From Amorphochlora amoebiformis (lineage: Eukaryota; Cercozoa; Chlorarachniophyceae): DNA of 64,000 nucleotides. How positions within the stretch are numbered: the stretch's first letter is position 1; each line of letters begins with the position of its first letter. Both the position numbers and the translations under genes were made by a program. The notes beneath the pieces are model-generated. The model had not been told where the DNA came from. It was given only the letters and a program-made list of their open reading frames with translations, and did no database searches. Below are positions 13,085 through 26,598 of the stretch, piece by piece. The stretch covers positions 310,001 to 374,000 of the forward strand of contig BAAHQB010000039.1 in NCBI GenBank assembly GCA_054601695.1, written 5' to 3'.

Positions 13085-13173
13085 ATTATATATATGTATA
13101 TATATATATATATGGACCTGACACTGCCAGCTTTCAGGGTTAAGTTTTTTGGTTGGCGCGTTTATGGATTCAC
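11826..13173 (-). other. GH81 C-terminal 8-Cys module and Pro/Ala-rich tail
   Basis: The last four exons encode residues 751-872. Eight cysteines (767, 773, 784, 785, 790, 791, 798, 799), including three CC pairs, lie in about 33 residues ([13 protein letters not shown], then CCSNPGGCC, then PIPCCSG). A low-complexity tail follows, built on a 9-bp repeat in the DNA (GCAGGAGCT on the + strand, 11859-11905) that encodes Ala-Pro-Ala, ending [10 protein letters not shown]. By inference the module is disulfide-linked, possibly a carbohydrate-binding or wall-attachment domain, and the tail could be O-glycosylated. I do not recognise the module as a named family. Confidence 0.8.
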
Positions 13174-13200
13174 CTTATTAGTAACAAGGGTGAATGATGG

Positions 13201-13238
<38 letters not shown>

Positions 13239-14363
13239 ATAAATATATATGTTATATATATATACATACATATATATATATATATGCATATAGAGATAAG
13301 AGAGTGAACAATAAGAGAAGTAGAGAGAGAGATGAGTAAAAGAGAGGTAACGATAGAGATAAGGAGAGAGAGAGGGGGGAGGGATAAGAGAGAAACTGAG
13401 ATAGATAGAGATAACAAAAAGAGAGATAAGAGAGAGAGAGATAAGAGAGAGAGAGAGAGATAAGAGAGATACAAGGAAGAGATTTTTTTTTTTTTTCGCT
13501 GTATCTATTTTGTTCTCTTACTCTGTGTTCTCTGTGTGTCTCTCATCTCTCTCTCTCTCTCTCTCTCTCTCCCTCTGTTATGTTTCCTCACTCTAAAAAA
13601 AAAGAGAGTAAACACAGGACGGAATGTGGAAGTTCCAAAAAAAGAGAGATTCAGAGTTTCGAGAGAGAGAGAGAGAGAGCCGAGAGTTTCGGAGATTTGG
13701 AGAGATGAGTACAGCTTGGGGAGAATGGGGTACCTCCTTCCCTCGTCGCGATAAACCACAGGGCGTTGGATAATGATAGACCATTATCCAACTCTGAAAC
13801 TTGCTGAATCTAAATGAATGTATACGTTTTTAGATATGTATTTATGTAAATTATGAATGCATTTGTGTATGGTGTGTATGTAGTATTGTAGGTTGTACGT
13901 GAAATAGTGTATAATGTACATAATTGTAATTTTAAACATTGTATGTGCTGTATGTGTAATGTATCAACATATATTTAAATATGTAAAAAATAAATGATGT
14001 GATATGAGAAGGAGGAATTACTTTTACGTGTAAATACTTATATTTATATGTATGTGTATTTATATTATAAACATATCATATGCATACTCATATCAGTATA
14101 TACAGAATAATATATATATATATATATATATTATATATGTATATATATGTATTACCTTATCCCAAGCTGACTTAGGGTCAATGATTGCTAGCCCCATGTA
14201 TACCAGAGATCTAATATTTGCATTTATAATATATTTACATAGATGTATACGTATATGTACATATATATATATATATATTTTATATATATTATATATATAC
14301 ATCTGTATGTGGATATATTTATGGGTCAATACGTGCACATATATTTATACATATATATATTTA

Positions 14364-14395
<32 letters not shown>

Positions 14396-14467
14396 GACCT
14401 CCAGGCAGGCTTAATTATCGGATCCGCACGGTTTAGCGAGGTGGATAGAACCTTTAGATGTATACAT

Positions 14468-14499
<32 letters not shown>

Positions 14500-14504
14500 T
14501 TATT

Positions 14505-14572
<68 letters not shown>

Positions 14573-15072
14573 CATATATACATATATATATATATATGTA
14601 GACATATACGTTATGCAAATCAATACAAATTGGGAGTATAAATGCATATTATAGTTTATTATAAAATATGTTTACTACATTATATATATATATATACATA
14701 TATACTCATATCACCGGATATTGCTGCTTGACGTAATCCTTCGGGAGCAGATATGTCGAAGCCGGCGTGAATGGCATCATATTGACACAGTGTATGTACT
14801 CTGTGACATCGCCAAACCATGTAAAGTATGCTGCCTGTAATACAATGTATCTATATATATATATTACACACAAACACATACATTTGTATGTGTACATATA
14901 TGTACATATATATGTATGTATATTAGGTATTTCTTTTTGATGTAAATATGCTATGTATACATACATGTATATATATATATATATATGTATATATATAATG
15001 TATTTATATGTATACATACACATACATATATATACATAATACACACATATTATACATACATATTTGTGTAAG

Positions 15073-15114
<42 letters not shown>

Positions 15115-15738
15115 TATGCATATGTATATATATAGAGGTATGTTTACCCTTGTCGCAGAAACCATTCCAACCATCCTATGCTTCCTAAAGCTCTCATCCG
15201 GGTACACCTAACCATTCAAGAAATGATAACAATTATGTTAACATTACTACACCTAGCGGCTAAAACATGAACATTATTACACTCAGCGGCTAATACGCGA
15301 ACATTATTACACTTAGCGGCTAACATGTTAAGCGTTACAACAACAAACGGCAAAATATGCTGAACGTCAATACGCATATGTAACGTATTAACGTTACTAC
15401 AAATGCCTGCCGTTACTACACCCGGCGACGCAAGCGTTACTATACCGAGCGGCTCATATGCTAGCGTTGCATACCACGCAGCTAATATACTTAGTGTTCT
15501 ACGCCTGCCCTTTCCTTTCCCCCCCCCAAAAAATTTTTTTTTCGGCATTTTTTCTCGAATTTGATTTCGTTTTTTTTGTTAGTTTGCACCTTTTGCCATG
15601 AAGGCATGTGCCAGTATCGGTGGGCCGCGTCTATCTCCATACCCTTAAGGTTTGGGTTAGGATCAGCTTATGTATGTACGTAAGTGTATACACATGTACA
15701 TAAAATATATACATATATATATATATATATAATATATA

Positions 15739-15773
<35 letters not shown>

Positions 15774-16021
15774 ATAAGAAGACGTCCCCACTGTTTGAGA
15801 GAGTCGTCTCCAAAAGCATCGCCTAAACGATACATAGTTATATACACATGTACATGTGTATACACACACCACAAATATATATATATATGTGTGTGTGTAT
15901 ATATATATTTGAATCGATAAATTGTGTATGTAAGAACTTTATAGTTATATATGTGTATGGACATATATATACCTATAATAGGCATACATATATATGTATA
16001 TGTATATATATATATATTATA

Positions 16022-16059
<38 letters not shown>

Positions 16060-16124
16060 AATGTATATTATGGTACCAAGTAAAGCGACAGCATAATAGG
16101 CGTTCACAGCTTCAGATGAAGATT

Positions 16125-16167
<43 letters not shown>

Positions 16168-16503
16168 TTATGCGTGTGTACATATACAAATATCGTATAT
16201 ACACATATTTTAGAAATAAATATATACTTATATGTCAGATATATGCATATATTTCTATATACATATATATATATATATTCATTATATATTATAGTGGCTA
16301 CCTGAGACTTCGAATCATCCATAGGGAAGATACCTATGTATGTATATATAACGTATATATTGTGTACATATGTAGATAGATATGTGTGCACAATGAAAAA
16401 TATAAAAATTGAAACATATACATTCGCATCTACAAAGCTCAGTTCAATCACCTGACGCCCAAGAATGAAAATCGTAGAAGTCTTTATGTCTTGCGACCTA
16501 TTG

Positions 16504-16541
<38 letters not shown>

Positions 16542-17640
16542 GAATATATAAATACATATGTATGAATGTATACATAAACATTGTATATACAAATATATAT
16601 ACATAATCATACGTGTATACGTATGTGTAGATGTATATTACATACAGAATTGTATATATATATATATATATATGTATTAATAAATATGTATATACATATA
16701 TTACATATACATTATATATTTCTATCACCGGGTAAGCATTGTTGTGCTGAAAATTTGTCGAGGTGTATCCCGAGCTCTATAAGAATACGTATGAATATGT
16801 ATATAGATTTATGTATATTGCATATAAAATTCAATAAGCACTGTTTTGTATTTGTGGTAACTTTTTAAAATATCTTTGAACTACTGTCTGAAAATCACAT
16901 ATATATATATTACAATAGTAGAATATATTATATATATATATATATATGTTTTATATATATATATATATATTATATATATATATATATATATATGTACATA
17001 TAACAGGTACATTTTTGTCTATCTACTTTTACACATTCATAAATACAAATATGTGCATACATGTTGATATATTGCATATACTTTAATTATTTATATACTA
17101 CCTTTCTTAAAGGATTTGCAAAATCACTAGCTATAGCCAGTATATGAGGGCCATAGTGGGATACGAAGTCTGAATGTCTGTGATAGGTTATGTATAAATA
17201 AAAATATATACATTTGATATGCAAAACTACATGTGTATATATATACATATTATATTTACACATATGTATATACGAATATGTATTTAACAAGAATCCATAT
17301 ATATATTTATACATATATACATATATATATATATAAATATATAAGAATATAATTTATCCTTACTTAAACACATAGTAAAGTAACCCTAGGTTATATTTTC
17401 ATGTACTAAATATAAATGCATGTGTACATATATATATATATATATTATATTATATATATGTATATATATATATCTACATATGTTTATACTTGAATTTGAT
17501 GAGAACTGCGGCTGCGTGGATGAGGTATCCATACTGAAAGTGATGGTCGTTGTACCATCTAGGATATATATAAATAATATAATGTCACGTATACTATATA
17601 TATATATATATACATATATATACATATATTTGCACATATA

Positions 17641-17686
<46 letters not shown>

Positions 17687-17987
17687 ATATATCTATATAT
17701 CTATGAATATAGTGTTGTTATGTATATTCACCCATTCCCGAAGTCCGAGGATGGGTTAATAAGTCCTGCGCTTGTTACTACACCTCCCCAAACCTGTGTA
17801 TATTTTATGTATGAATGTATGTCACTATACAATTAAGTATATCTATATGTGCATGTGTACGTATATATATATATATATATTATATATACACATATATATA
17901 CATATGTATTCATTTGCACATTTATAGATATAAATACATATTATTTGTGCAAATACATGTATATATGAATTTCACTCAACACGTGCG

Positions 17988-18019
<32 letters not shown>

Positions 18020-18069
18020 CATATATATATATGTATGTACTTATACATGTGGTTGCAGCCTCTTCTTTA

Positions 18070-18111
<42 letters not shown>

Positions 18112-20275
18112 TACATATATACATATATATACATATATTCACAATATTTCTTACCTTATCGTAGACTATAGAGTTATCGATCTTGGTTTGGTTTAGCCAG
18201 GGCGTAATGGAGGCGTAGAGCATATCAAGAGCTTCTTTCCTTAGCTCTGCACAACATTTATTTTCTATGTTTATATATTTATATTATATATATATATATA
18301 CATTTGCATGTATTAGCATAACTGAAAAGTATATATTTTGATATAACGGACATGAGTAAAAAATCTAACCTGTCTCTCCGAGATCATCGGCAATCAAAGC
18401 ACACCGAGCCATTCTGGTATAAAGTAATCGCAGTTCAGCCACTAATCACTATGCATGCATATGTTTCATATGCGCATATTATATGCGTACATCTGAAAAA
18501 TAAAAAATAAAAATAAAAATGCTCTAGAAACTCGATTACCGAGCAGCTTGCTTCGTGAAGTTATAGACATCCCAAGCATCCGTCAGCGCCTAGGGGTTAG
18601 CTTTGGGGTTAGGGTTAGGGTTAGGGTTAGGATTCGGATAGGGTTGGAGTTTGTGAGGAGGAGAATTCTAAATTTGGTATGGAATACACGGATTTTGTAC
18701 GCATGCATGTGCAGAATGTGAATTTATATTTGCCCACAACCACCTCCACCAACACATTTGTGTTCATTTAGTATATCTAAAAATATACACGTACTGTACT
18801 ATTTTGATCTATTCGTAAAACAAATATTCACACATACAAAAATGTGTATACATATTAATATATATGTATGTAGATATATATATATATATATATATAATAT
18901 TATATATACATATATATACATATATTCCACATTTAAATTCAAACACACATCCCCTGAAACACAACCTTGACATCTCTTCTCAACGCGTCCGTAATATACC
19001 CCTTTAGCTGACCCGGAATCGGCTACAAAAAATAACATATCTAAGACTTAAATTAAATAAAATGTACATATATACAATATCACATCAGTTTTAGTACTCG
19101 CGATAAATATCGTGGTTACAACACACTCACATCGACATCAACATACCCTCTCAGCCCCCCATCTCGCCTCAGGAAGCTTGAGTTCCATCTTCCATTCGTT
19201 TCCAAGTACCCCTGCCATTGGTCCTTTCATGCATCCATACATCCCCTTGAAGCTGCTTGGAATCTGTGACTTGGCCATCCGTTCGGAGTGGTGGTCCGTG
19301 GCCAGCATGAGTAGCTTTTGAGACGGAGATTTGCCTTCGATGTCGCGGGTTTTGAAGTTGTAGGATATGTCGGCCCTATCAGTGGAGGTTGTGTAGTCGA
19401 AGGAGCCTGGGTTGGGGTTGGGTGTGTGTTATATCATGCAATGGCATGGATATACACATATATAAATATATATTATATATGTACACATATTATATATATA
19501 TATATATGTTATACATGTAATATATATATATATATATAATATATAATATATATATATATATATATCCATTTATACTTTTCTTAATATACAATTTATCATA
19601 CAGGCACACAAGTTCTACATTTACCTTCCTATATATATATATATATATATATTTAATGAATCATTTCTACGTCAGCATACCTGAGACTGGAATGGTTTGG
19701 AAGTGGGCGTCAAGGGTCTTGAGGGCAGAAGGCTTGGGAACCTGGATATGGCATAATATGGCATAATGATGAGTGTAAATGTGTAGACGTATAAAATTAT
19801 ACTGGGAATATACATGATTTCAAACATGTGAATATGTGTGTACATTCAAATGAATAATATACGTACACATGTGTTTGCAATGTATATTCTAGCTAGTGCT
19901 TATTTACACACATAGGCTATTCGTATCCAGCCACTAAAATGAGTTTCGTCGGCTAATATCTCGGCCCTTGGCCCTCCGCCTTTCTTCCCCGGAAAAGTCA
20001 CTTTCCATTTTATCTAGGGTTAGGGGCAAGGTCAGTGCTCAATTTTAAAGGTAGGATTAGTACCAAGGGCCGAGTAGGGTATGGTTTAGTATTTGGAAAG
20101 AAAACATTAATGTAGGTTAGCTAGGATAAAAACCCTCTCTGTTGTATATTACTATCCAGGAAGGGTGGTGTGGGTTGGAGAGTTCAGATTTTGGGTACAA
20201 ACCTTAGGATACGAGTAGACAGCCCAGACTTCTCCTGTCTCAAAGTGGATCTGTGCGCGTGTAAATATATACCCA

Positions 20276-20314
<39 letters not shown>

Positions 20315-21701
20315 TTATTTATTTATTTAAATATATGCATGTAAATCTATAAATATGTCTACAACATGATGTGATAATTTGTGTACCCATACATGTGTAC
20401 ATATTTGCATCATTTTCATGTAATTTTTTACAGAAAATGTACGTACATCTATGTATTTATTTATATTTCATTAAATGAATATAAAACACTTGAGCTATCA
20501 GGTAATCATTATTATTCTTGATCGCGAAAAAGTTGTTTTCCACACGGCTTTGGCTTACCCGGGTATGGTCTTCAGCCGTTCTCATGGATTGGATAGGATC
20601 GTAGGACCATAAGAGTGGTCGGGCAGCGCCCTTGAATTCCACAGATATGTAGGGAGACCCCCTAATATTTATAATTATGTTAGTATGTACACAACCATGT
20701 TTTACATGTAAAAAGCACAATGTATGTAATATGTGAGTTACAATTCGGATTTGACCTGACGAGATATGCCGTGTATGTGCTTACAGGCGTCTTGGTCTCG
20801 ACTGTCACTGACAACTCATCATAATCCGTTATCGTGTAACCGCTGTATCCCTCATTATGATCCGTCACTGCCATCTGCATGCATATTTTCTCAGATATTC
20901 TGTGGGCTGCCACAGACGACATTCGTTACCTGAGCGGAAAACTGCTGAACAATCATTCGGTTCGTACTATTCATCAGCCCCTGGTATAAAAACAAACTCA
21001 ATGTTAGTTTATTATCACTAACCTGCAACCTCAGACCTTGCACCCAGGACCAATCTACATCCCCCCCCTTCGTTTGCGGTTCCTTACTTTCCCATCCCTA
21101 CCTTTACCCTCTAGGAACTAATCATCTTATCGCGAAACAAATTCAATAAATCACGAATCTCTATGAAAGGGACCTTAGACATCGGATAGCATATTTGAAT
21201 TCCATCCTTTCCAGGATTCACTGTGTAAGGCAACGGGGCTACAGCTCGGACAGGGTCCAATACAAGGTTCAACCACCATGAACCCGTGGGATATGGCGCT
21301 ACGTTCTTCCCCCAGACGTCCGAGGGCTGCTGACTGTGAGCTGCTTGCGGAAACGGAGAAGCCAGCTCGACACCTCCCTGGATCGCCGAGGCGTCAACGG
21401 GCTTTTTAGGGTCATCCTCGGGAGGTGTGAAGGGAGAAAATGCCCAGAATGGACGGGGATGCCTCGAATCCCACGAGGCGTCGACGGAAGGGGACGAGAC
21501 TGGGGTGTGGGAGGGGATGACTATGCTCTTTGCTACGAGGAGGGAGACAATGGACGTGGCGATGACCACGCCGATGGTCGCTCGGTGGGTTCGCCTCGAA
21601 GCCTGGAAAGCTTGATTTGCCTCCGGGAATGACCCATAAGAGGAGGAAGCGGGAGCCAGGGGGATGTCTGTCTCCATCCTACGAGAGGGGGGCGTCGCCA
21701 T
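11826..21701 (-). CDS. Glycoside hydrolase family 81 endo-1,3-beta-glucanase, membrane-anchored
   Basis: Thirty exons, all phase-consistent, give 872 aa: 21701-21174, 21082-21023, 20980-20930, 20874-20785, 20755-20742, 20661-20559, 20250-20203, 19741-19681, 19406-19147, 19022-18966, 18589-18540, 18413-18370, 18246-18155, 17793-17732, 17558-17490, 17177-17102, 16776-16729, 16497-16452, 16333-16302, 16125-16077, 15822-15773, 15207-15148, 14834-14715, 14451-14399, 14210-14156, 13803-13734, 13173-13118, 12732-12689, 12546-12491, 12040-11826. A hydrophobic segment at about residues 41-62 after a short basic stretch predicts a type II signal anchor, placing the enzyme outside or in the secretory lumen. 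GH81 hallmarks in order are [11 protein letters not shown] (139-148), [34 protein letters not shown] (D511), [26 protein letters not shown] (E598 and E602, the family's catalytic region), [13 protein letters not shown] and [10 protein letters not shown] Cys-rich module and Pro/Ala tail follow. It hydrolyses beta-1,3-glucan, so roles in wall remodelling or feeding are possible. It diverges from SAE1. Confidence 0.95.
13290..13700. repeat. GA/CT-rich tract inside a GH81 intron
   Basis: Simple (AGAGAT/AGAGAG)n runs with poly-T and poly-A islands lie between the exons ending at 13173 and 13734. The frames here translate to Leu/Ser or Arg/Glu repeats and are not genes. Confidence 0.9.
14505..14600. 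repeat. Pure (TA)n tract in a GH81 intron
   Basis: About 95 bp of TA dinucleotide between GH81 exons 23 and 24. Confidence 0.95.
15208..15515 (-). repeat. Degenerate ~30 bp minisatellite next to a GH81 acceptor
   Basis: About nine imperfect units built on GTTACTACACCCAGCGGCTA followed by ATATGCTA. It sits in the GH81 intron directly upstream (in the gene's sense) of exon 22. It is one of the few non-TA intron fillers in this gene. Units near 15230-15320 are best conserved and later ones drift. Confidence 0.85.
18595..18645 (-). repeat. Telomere-like CCCTAA repeat forming a GH81 acceptor tract
   Basis: On the gene's sense strand, CCCTAACCCTAACCCTAA is followed by CCAAAGCTAACCCCTAG at the 3' splice site of exon 11 (18589). 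The telomeric C-strand therefore supplies the pyrimidine-rich region before the acceptor. Confidence 0.85.
20742..20755 (-). other. 14-nt GH81 microexon
   Basis: GTCAAATCCGAATT lies between CTCGTCAG and GTAACT. It is required because exon 4 ends in phase 0 while the next exon (GSPYISVEF) needs phase 2; the microexon restores frame and adds VKSE just before the conserved GSPY motif. Confidence 0.85.
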
Positions 21702-22211
21702 GGAGTAGAGACGTGTCTTAGCAACCGGGTTGACACGTATATTACCGCTCTTTTTAAGATATACGGATATCTCTGAATAGGATATCTTTGGTTATATTTT
21801 AGGTAAATTTAGAAGTCAATATATTTGAAACGTGACCTTGTGGTGTCAAGTCGTAACATCACGGAAGGAGGAAGGTGGGGTTTGTCTGCGCGCGGGTTTC
21901 GGGCAAATCCAAAGGGAGTCGAGAGGGTTATCAAGCTGAAGAGACATAAGCTTTTTAACCTGATTCCTCTTTTTTCTGCAATATTTTTTCCTGTGGGAAA
22001 TAAGGTCTTTTAGCGCGGGAAATCGGATTTTCATTGTCGCAGTTGGTGTGCTTTGGTTTGTGTACACGTACTTTGTGCCCCCAACCGACCGTTTACCCTC
22101 AACACCGTAGTAGACCCGCCCCTCGCCATCCAGCTGCGAATAATTTTGGTTTCACACGTGCATACGAATCATACGTACGATACATATTCCCAGATATTTC
22201 GTTCGGCATAA
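21702..22211. promoter_or_regulatory. Bidirectional promoter region, GH81 / SAE1
   Basis: A 510 bp gap between two divergent start codons. It is non-repetitive and contains GCGCGGGAAA at 22013-22022, the complement of an E2F-type TTTCCCGCGC. No TATA box is assigned because AT-rich sequence is uninformative here. Confidence 0.6.
22013..22022 (-). promoter_or_regulatory. E2F-like site
   Basis: TTTCCCGCGC on the minus strand matches the E2F/DP consensus TTTSSCGC. It lies 190 bp upstream of the SAE1 ATG. Confidence 0.5.
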
Positions 22212-22927
22212 ATGGCTGCCATTAGCGAAGAAGAGGTTCGTTTCCTGAGTAAATAGATAAATTTTGCACATCCTGATATTTGATGTGTACCCAGGTGAAA
22301 CTATACGATCGCCAGATCCGGATCTGGGGGATGGAGGCACAGCGTCGCATGCGTAACTCGCGAGTGTGTATAGTCGCGCTGCAGGGGACCGCCGTGGAGA
22401 CCATCAAGAATCTGGTTCTTGCTGGGGTGGGCGAGCTAGTGGTAATAATATTTTCCCTCCATTCTCCAGAAGTCAAGTGGAAGGTTTACGTTTGAATTTG
22501 GAATGTCAGATCTTGGACGAAGAGAAGACCACAACGCGAGATCTCGAGACCAACTACTTCCTGACGGCTGCGGATATCGGCAGGGGAAGAGCGAAAGCTT
22601 CGGCTATCCAGTGAGATACTTATACACCTCATGTTCAACCTGTGGTGATGATTCCCGTACAGGATTCGAGACCTCAACCCGAATGTCAAGGTCACGACAG
22701 ACGTGACGCCCGTGATGGTATACACATGTTAGTATAAATAGAAATCTACCTCCACAAAATAAATCGCGTGCAAGATTGTATATAAAGCACAATGAGAATG
22801 TCACTATCCTGTTCGGGGACCGGGGATGGATGTTTAGGAGAAGGATGGGTCGTTCTTCTCAGGGTTCGATGTCGTCGTGTGTTGCGATTGTTCCTATAAA
22901 GTCAGTATTCTAATTTCTAATATTATC

Positions 22928-22973
<46 letters not shown>

Positions 22974-23141
22974 TATAATTAGAAAATAACATGTATGTTA
23001 CAAATATATATAAATATGTATATATATATATAAATATTGTAAATATTATATATATATATATATATATGTATGTGTATATATACATATATGTACATACATA
23101 TATAAAATATTGCACATGTAATATGTATTCATATACATACC

Positions 23142-23172
<31 letters not shown>

Positions 23173-24264
23173 ACATATATATGAATATGTTGCGTATATG
23201 TTGGGATGTACTACTGTGCAATGTATCTGTAAAAAAACCACAACCGTATATCCTACTGTGTATATCCCAGATCTGCGCACACGTCAACAAGGGCTGCAGA
23301 GCGAATTCGACAGCTGAGAAGTCCCACGTATTCTTCGCATCCTACTCCCTAGGTAGCCCCTAACGAATCCCCTAATGCCAATCCTTTTCATTCAGACCTA
23401 TTTTGGGGGATAGGTGGGGATCAGATTATTCAGCATGTCTTAGAGGACCATTTGACTCCTCCACATTGTGAGGCTAGGATAGGGCTAGGATCAGATTATT
23501 CAGCATGTCTTCGTCCGAGAACCATTGACATCTCCGCAGAGTGGGGCTATAGTGCTGTTAGGGATAGGGTTAGGATCAGCATGTCTTAGTCCGAGGAACA
23601 TTGACTCCACAGAGTGCCCTCTCTCCTCCGTCTCCCTCTCTCCATCGTCTCCCTCCTCCGTCTCCCTCTCCTCCACCTCCCTCTCTCCTCTCTCTCTCTT
23701 CCATCTCCCTTTCTCTTCAATCTTCGCTCCTCCCTCCCCTCTCCCCCCTTTCCCTCCCACTCTCTATTTCTTCCTCTTTGCTCTGTATGCGTATGGGGCT
23801 ATAGTGCTGTTAGGGATAGGGTTAGGGTTAGGGTCAGGTTCAGGGTCAGGACTGGGGTCGAGAATAGGATTAGGAGTGTCGAGAAGTGGTCCACCTGAAT
23901 ATTCAGCCCTAACCTAAATTCCTAATTTGTAAAAACTATAAATCTGCCTTAACCCTCGATTAACTGAGAAAAAAGGCCTTTAATACTACCCCTCACGCTT
24001 ACTAATTCTCGCTTACTAATTCTAAGAAATTGCTTACTCTAGTACTTATCTGGCTAACCTTACAGGTTTTGATAGCTTTTTCTACGAGGATGTAGGACCT
24101 GAGTTTGAATATAAGGTGAGGGTTGTCGAAGAATAATCCAAATCCTAATATCGATCAAATCAGCCACAATTCAAACCGTTATTTCTAGGACTATAGTGTT
24201 AATGTTGGGTTTATATTTTCATATACTTTTAAGTATTCATACATAATATGTATACACATGTACA

Positions 24265-24318
<54 letters not shown>

Positions 24319-24363
24319 GTATGTATATGAATATATATATATATATATATATAAATTTGCACA

Positions 24364-24406
<43 letters not shown>

Positions 24407-24690
24407 AAATATATATATAATATATATATTTATAACATATATATCTATTTAAATATACAATATATGTATTGTACACTCTATAAAAATGTATATGTACATA
24501 TGTGTGGATATAATATATCTATGTATGTATGTAAAAACTTAAGTAATATGTATATAAAACATATAGGTCAAGGGGAACGTTGAGGAAGGCATTCAACCAA
24601 CAATAGAAACTGTACGGTTTATTACATGACTGTATGTTCATATACATTCTGTATACATGTATGTGAATGAGTGTAATAAGTGATACATGG

Positions 24691-24728
<38 letters not shown>

Positions 24729-25534
24729 AAATATAATATGTACAACATTAAATTTAAATGTATATATACTCATACACAAACAATATATAATATATATGTA
24801 TATATACATTCATTTACATAAACTTTGAATATACTTCACTCATTCATGCACGCTCACTCGCGCATATCTTCATACATCTACAGGTGAAAGGCATCCCGTT
24901 TGAAGACATCGTAAGTAATCTATCCTTCTCGAGTCTAGAAAGATCTCTGTGTCAATACAAAGTCCCGAAAGCGAATGGAGGGATGAAATGGCATAGTCTC
25001 AGGCGCACTCTAAGGGTATAACAAAACCGTGGTGTGGTTATAGAATAGTTGCACTTGTGTCAGATTGTTAGGATTAGCTATGGCTAGGTTTAGTTACGGT
25101 TAGGGTTAGCTACGGTTTAGTTACGGTTAGGGTTAGATGCGGTTATAGTTAGGGTTAGCTACGATTAGGGTTAGTTTTGTGGGGTTGCTACGGTTGAGTG
25201 AGTCACTAGTTAGGTTTGGTACGGTTGGGGTTAGTTTTGGCTAGGGTTAGTATTAGGAATACGGTTAGTTACGGTTAGGGTTTGTCACGGTTGGGGTTAC
25301 CGTAGGGTTAGTTACAGTTAGCCACAATTAGGATTAAGTCTTAGAAATGGTGGAGCAAGGGTTAGGGTTCAACTAACGAGCGCATAGTCTAAGTTCAATC
25401 GTGGTTTGGCAGAGGCATAAGCGACTAGCTTCTTCCGCAGGAGTGTTGCTGAAGGCGAGGAAGGCAGGGTTCGATAAACCGGACGAAAAGAAGCTGTCTG
25501 AGATTCGGAAGGAGATGGGGTTTCCTGAGGTATG

Positions 25535-25575
<41 letters not shown>

Positions 25576-25878
25576 TATTTATATATATATGTATATGCAA
25601 AAGTATGTGTATATATATATATTATCTATATTAGTATTTATATATGTGTATTTATGTGTACATATGTAGATGTATTTTGTGACATACACACGTGCTTAAC
25701 ACAATTAAATCTCAGAGAGTACATATTACCACGGCCTTACACGTGCTTTAACATGTCATAAATATATTGTATACATTTGCATCGCAGCTCCTCACTGTCA
25801 CCACATTTGCACGGACAGGGTATATGCACGCATGGGTCGTAAACACAATATACTCTCACGGCCGCAGACATGTTCTCA

Positions 25879-25918
<40 letters not shown>

Positions 25919-25996
25919 ATATATATGACAATTTCAGTACGTGTAGTGTATATATGTTCTAGTTATGTATATATATATTATATATATATATATGTG

Positions 25997-26028
<32 letters not shown>

Positions 26029-26222
26029 ATATATACTGATATATCTAATGTGCAAATAAACATCTATCAGGGTGCAGAGAGCTCGTTGAGTGACGAGGAT
26101 CTCAAAAAGTGCGCGAAACACAACGGGATATGCCTAGCCCCTGTGCTGTCCATAATAGGTAAAGTGTACGCGTATGTTTGAGAATAAATCTGAGGACTGT
26201 AGAATATGGCATACATACATGA

Positions 26223-26254
<32 letters not shown>

Positions 26255-26562
26255 GCATATATATACATGTTTATGTGAATATGTGTTGTGTACATATTCA
26301 TGTGAATATGTGTTGTGTACATGTGTAGATAAACATCAATATGATCTATATATTCATATACATATATAAATATATATGTATATATATATATTATGTATAT
26401 GTGTATACACATTTAGATATCAAAAAACTGTATGTATTTATTTGCATATGTCGATGTATATGTCTATATTTATATATTCATATGTGTTATTTAGGTGGAA
26501 TTCTCGCCCAAGAAGCTCTCAAGGTATCTATATATGTATATATATATATGTACATATATATG

Positions 26563-26598
<36 letters not shown>

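Noticed and set aside
13118-13205. + strand frame [22 protein letters not shown]
   Set aside because: The minus strand carries GH81 exon 27, which is phase-consistent on both sides.
21336-21632. 98 aa + strand frame opposite GH81 exon 1
   Set aside because: Antisense shadow of the GH81 N-terminal exon.
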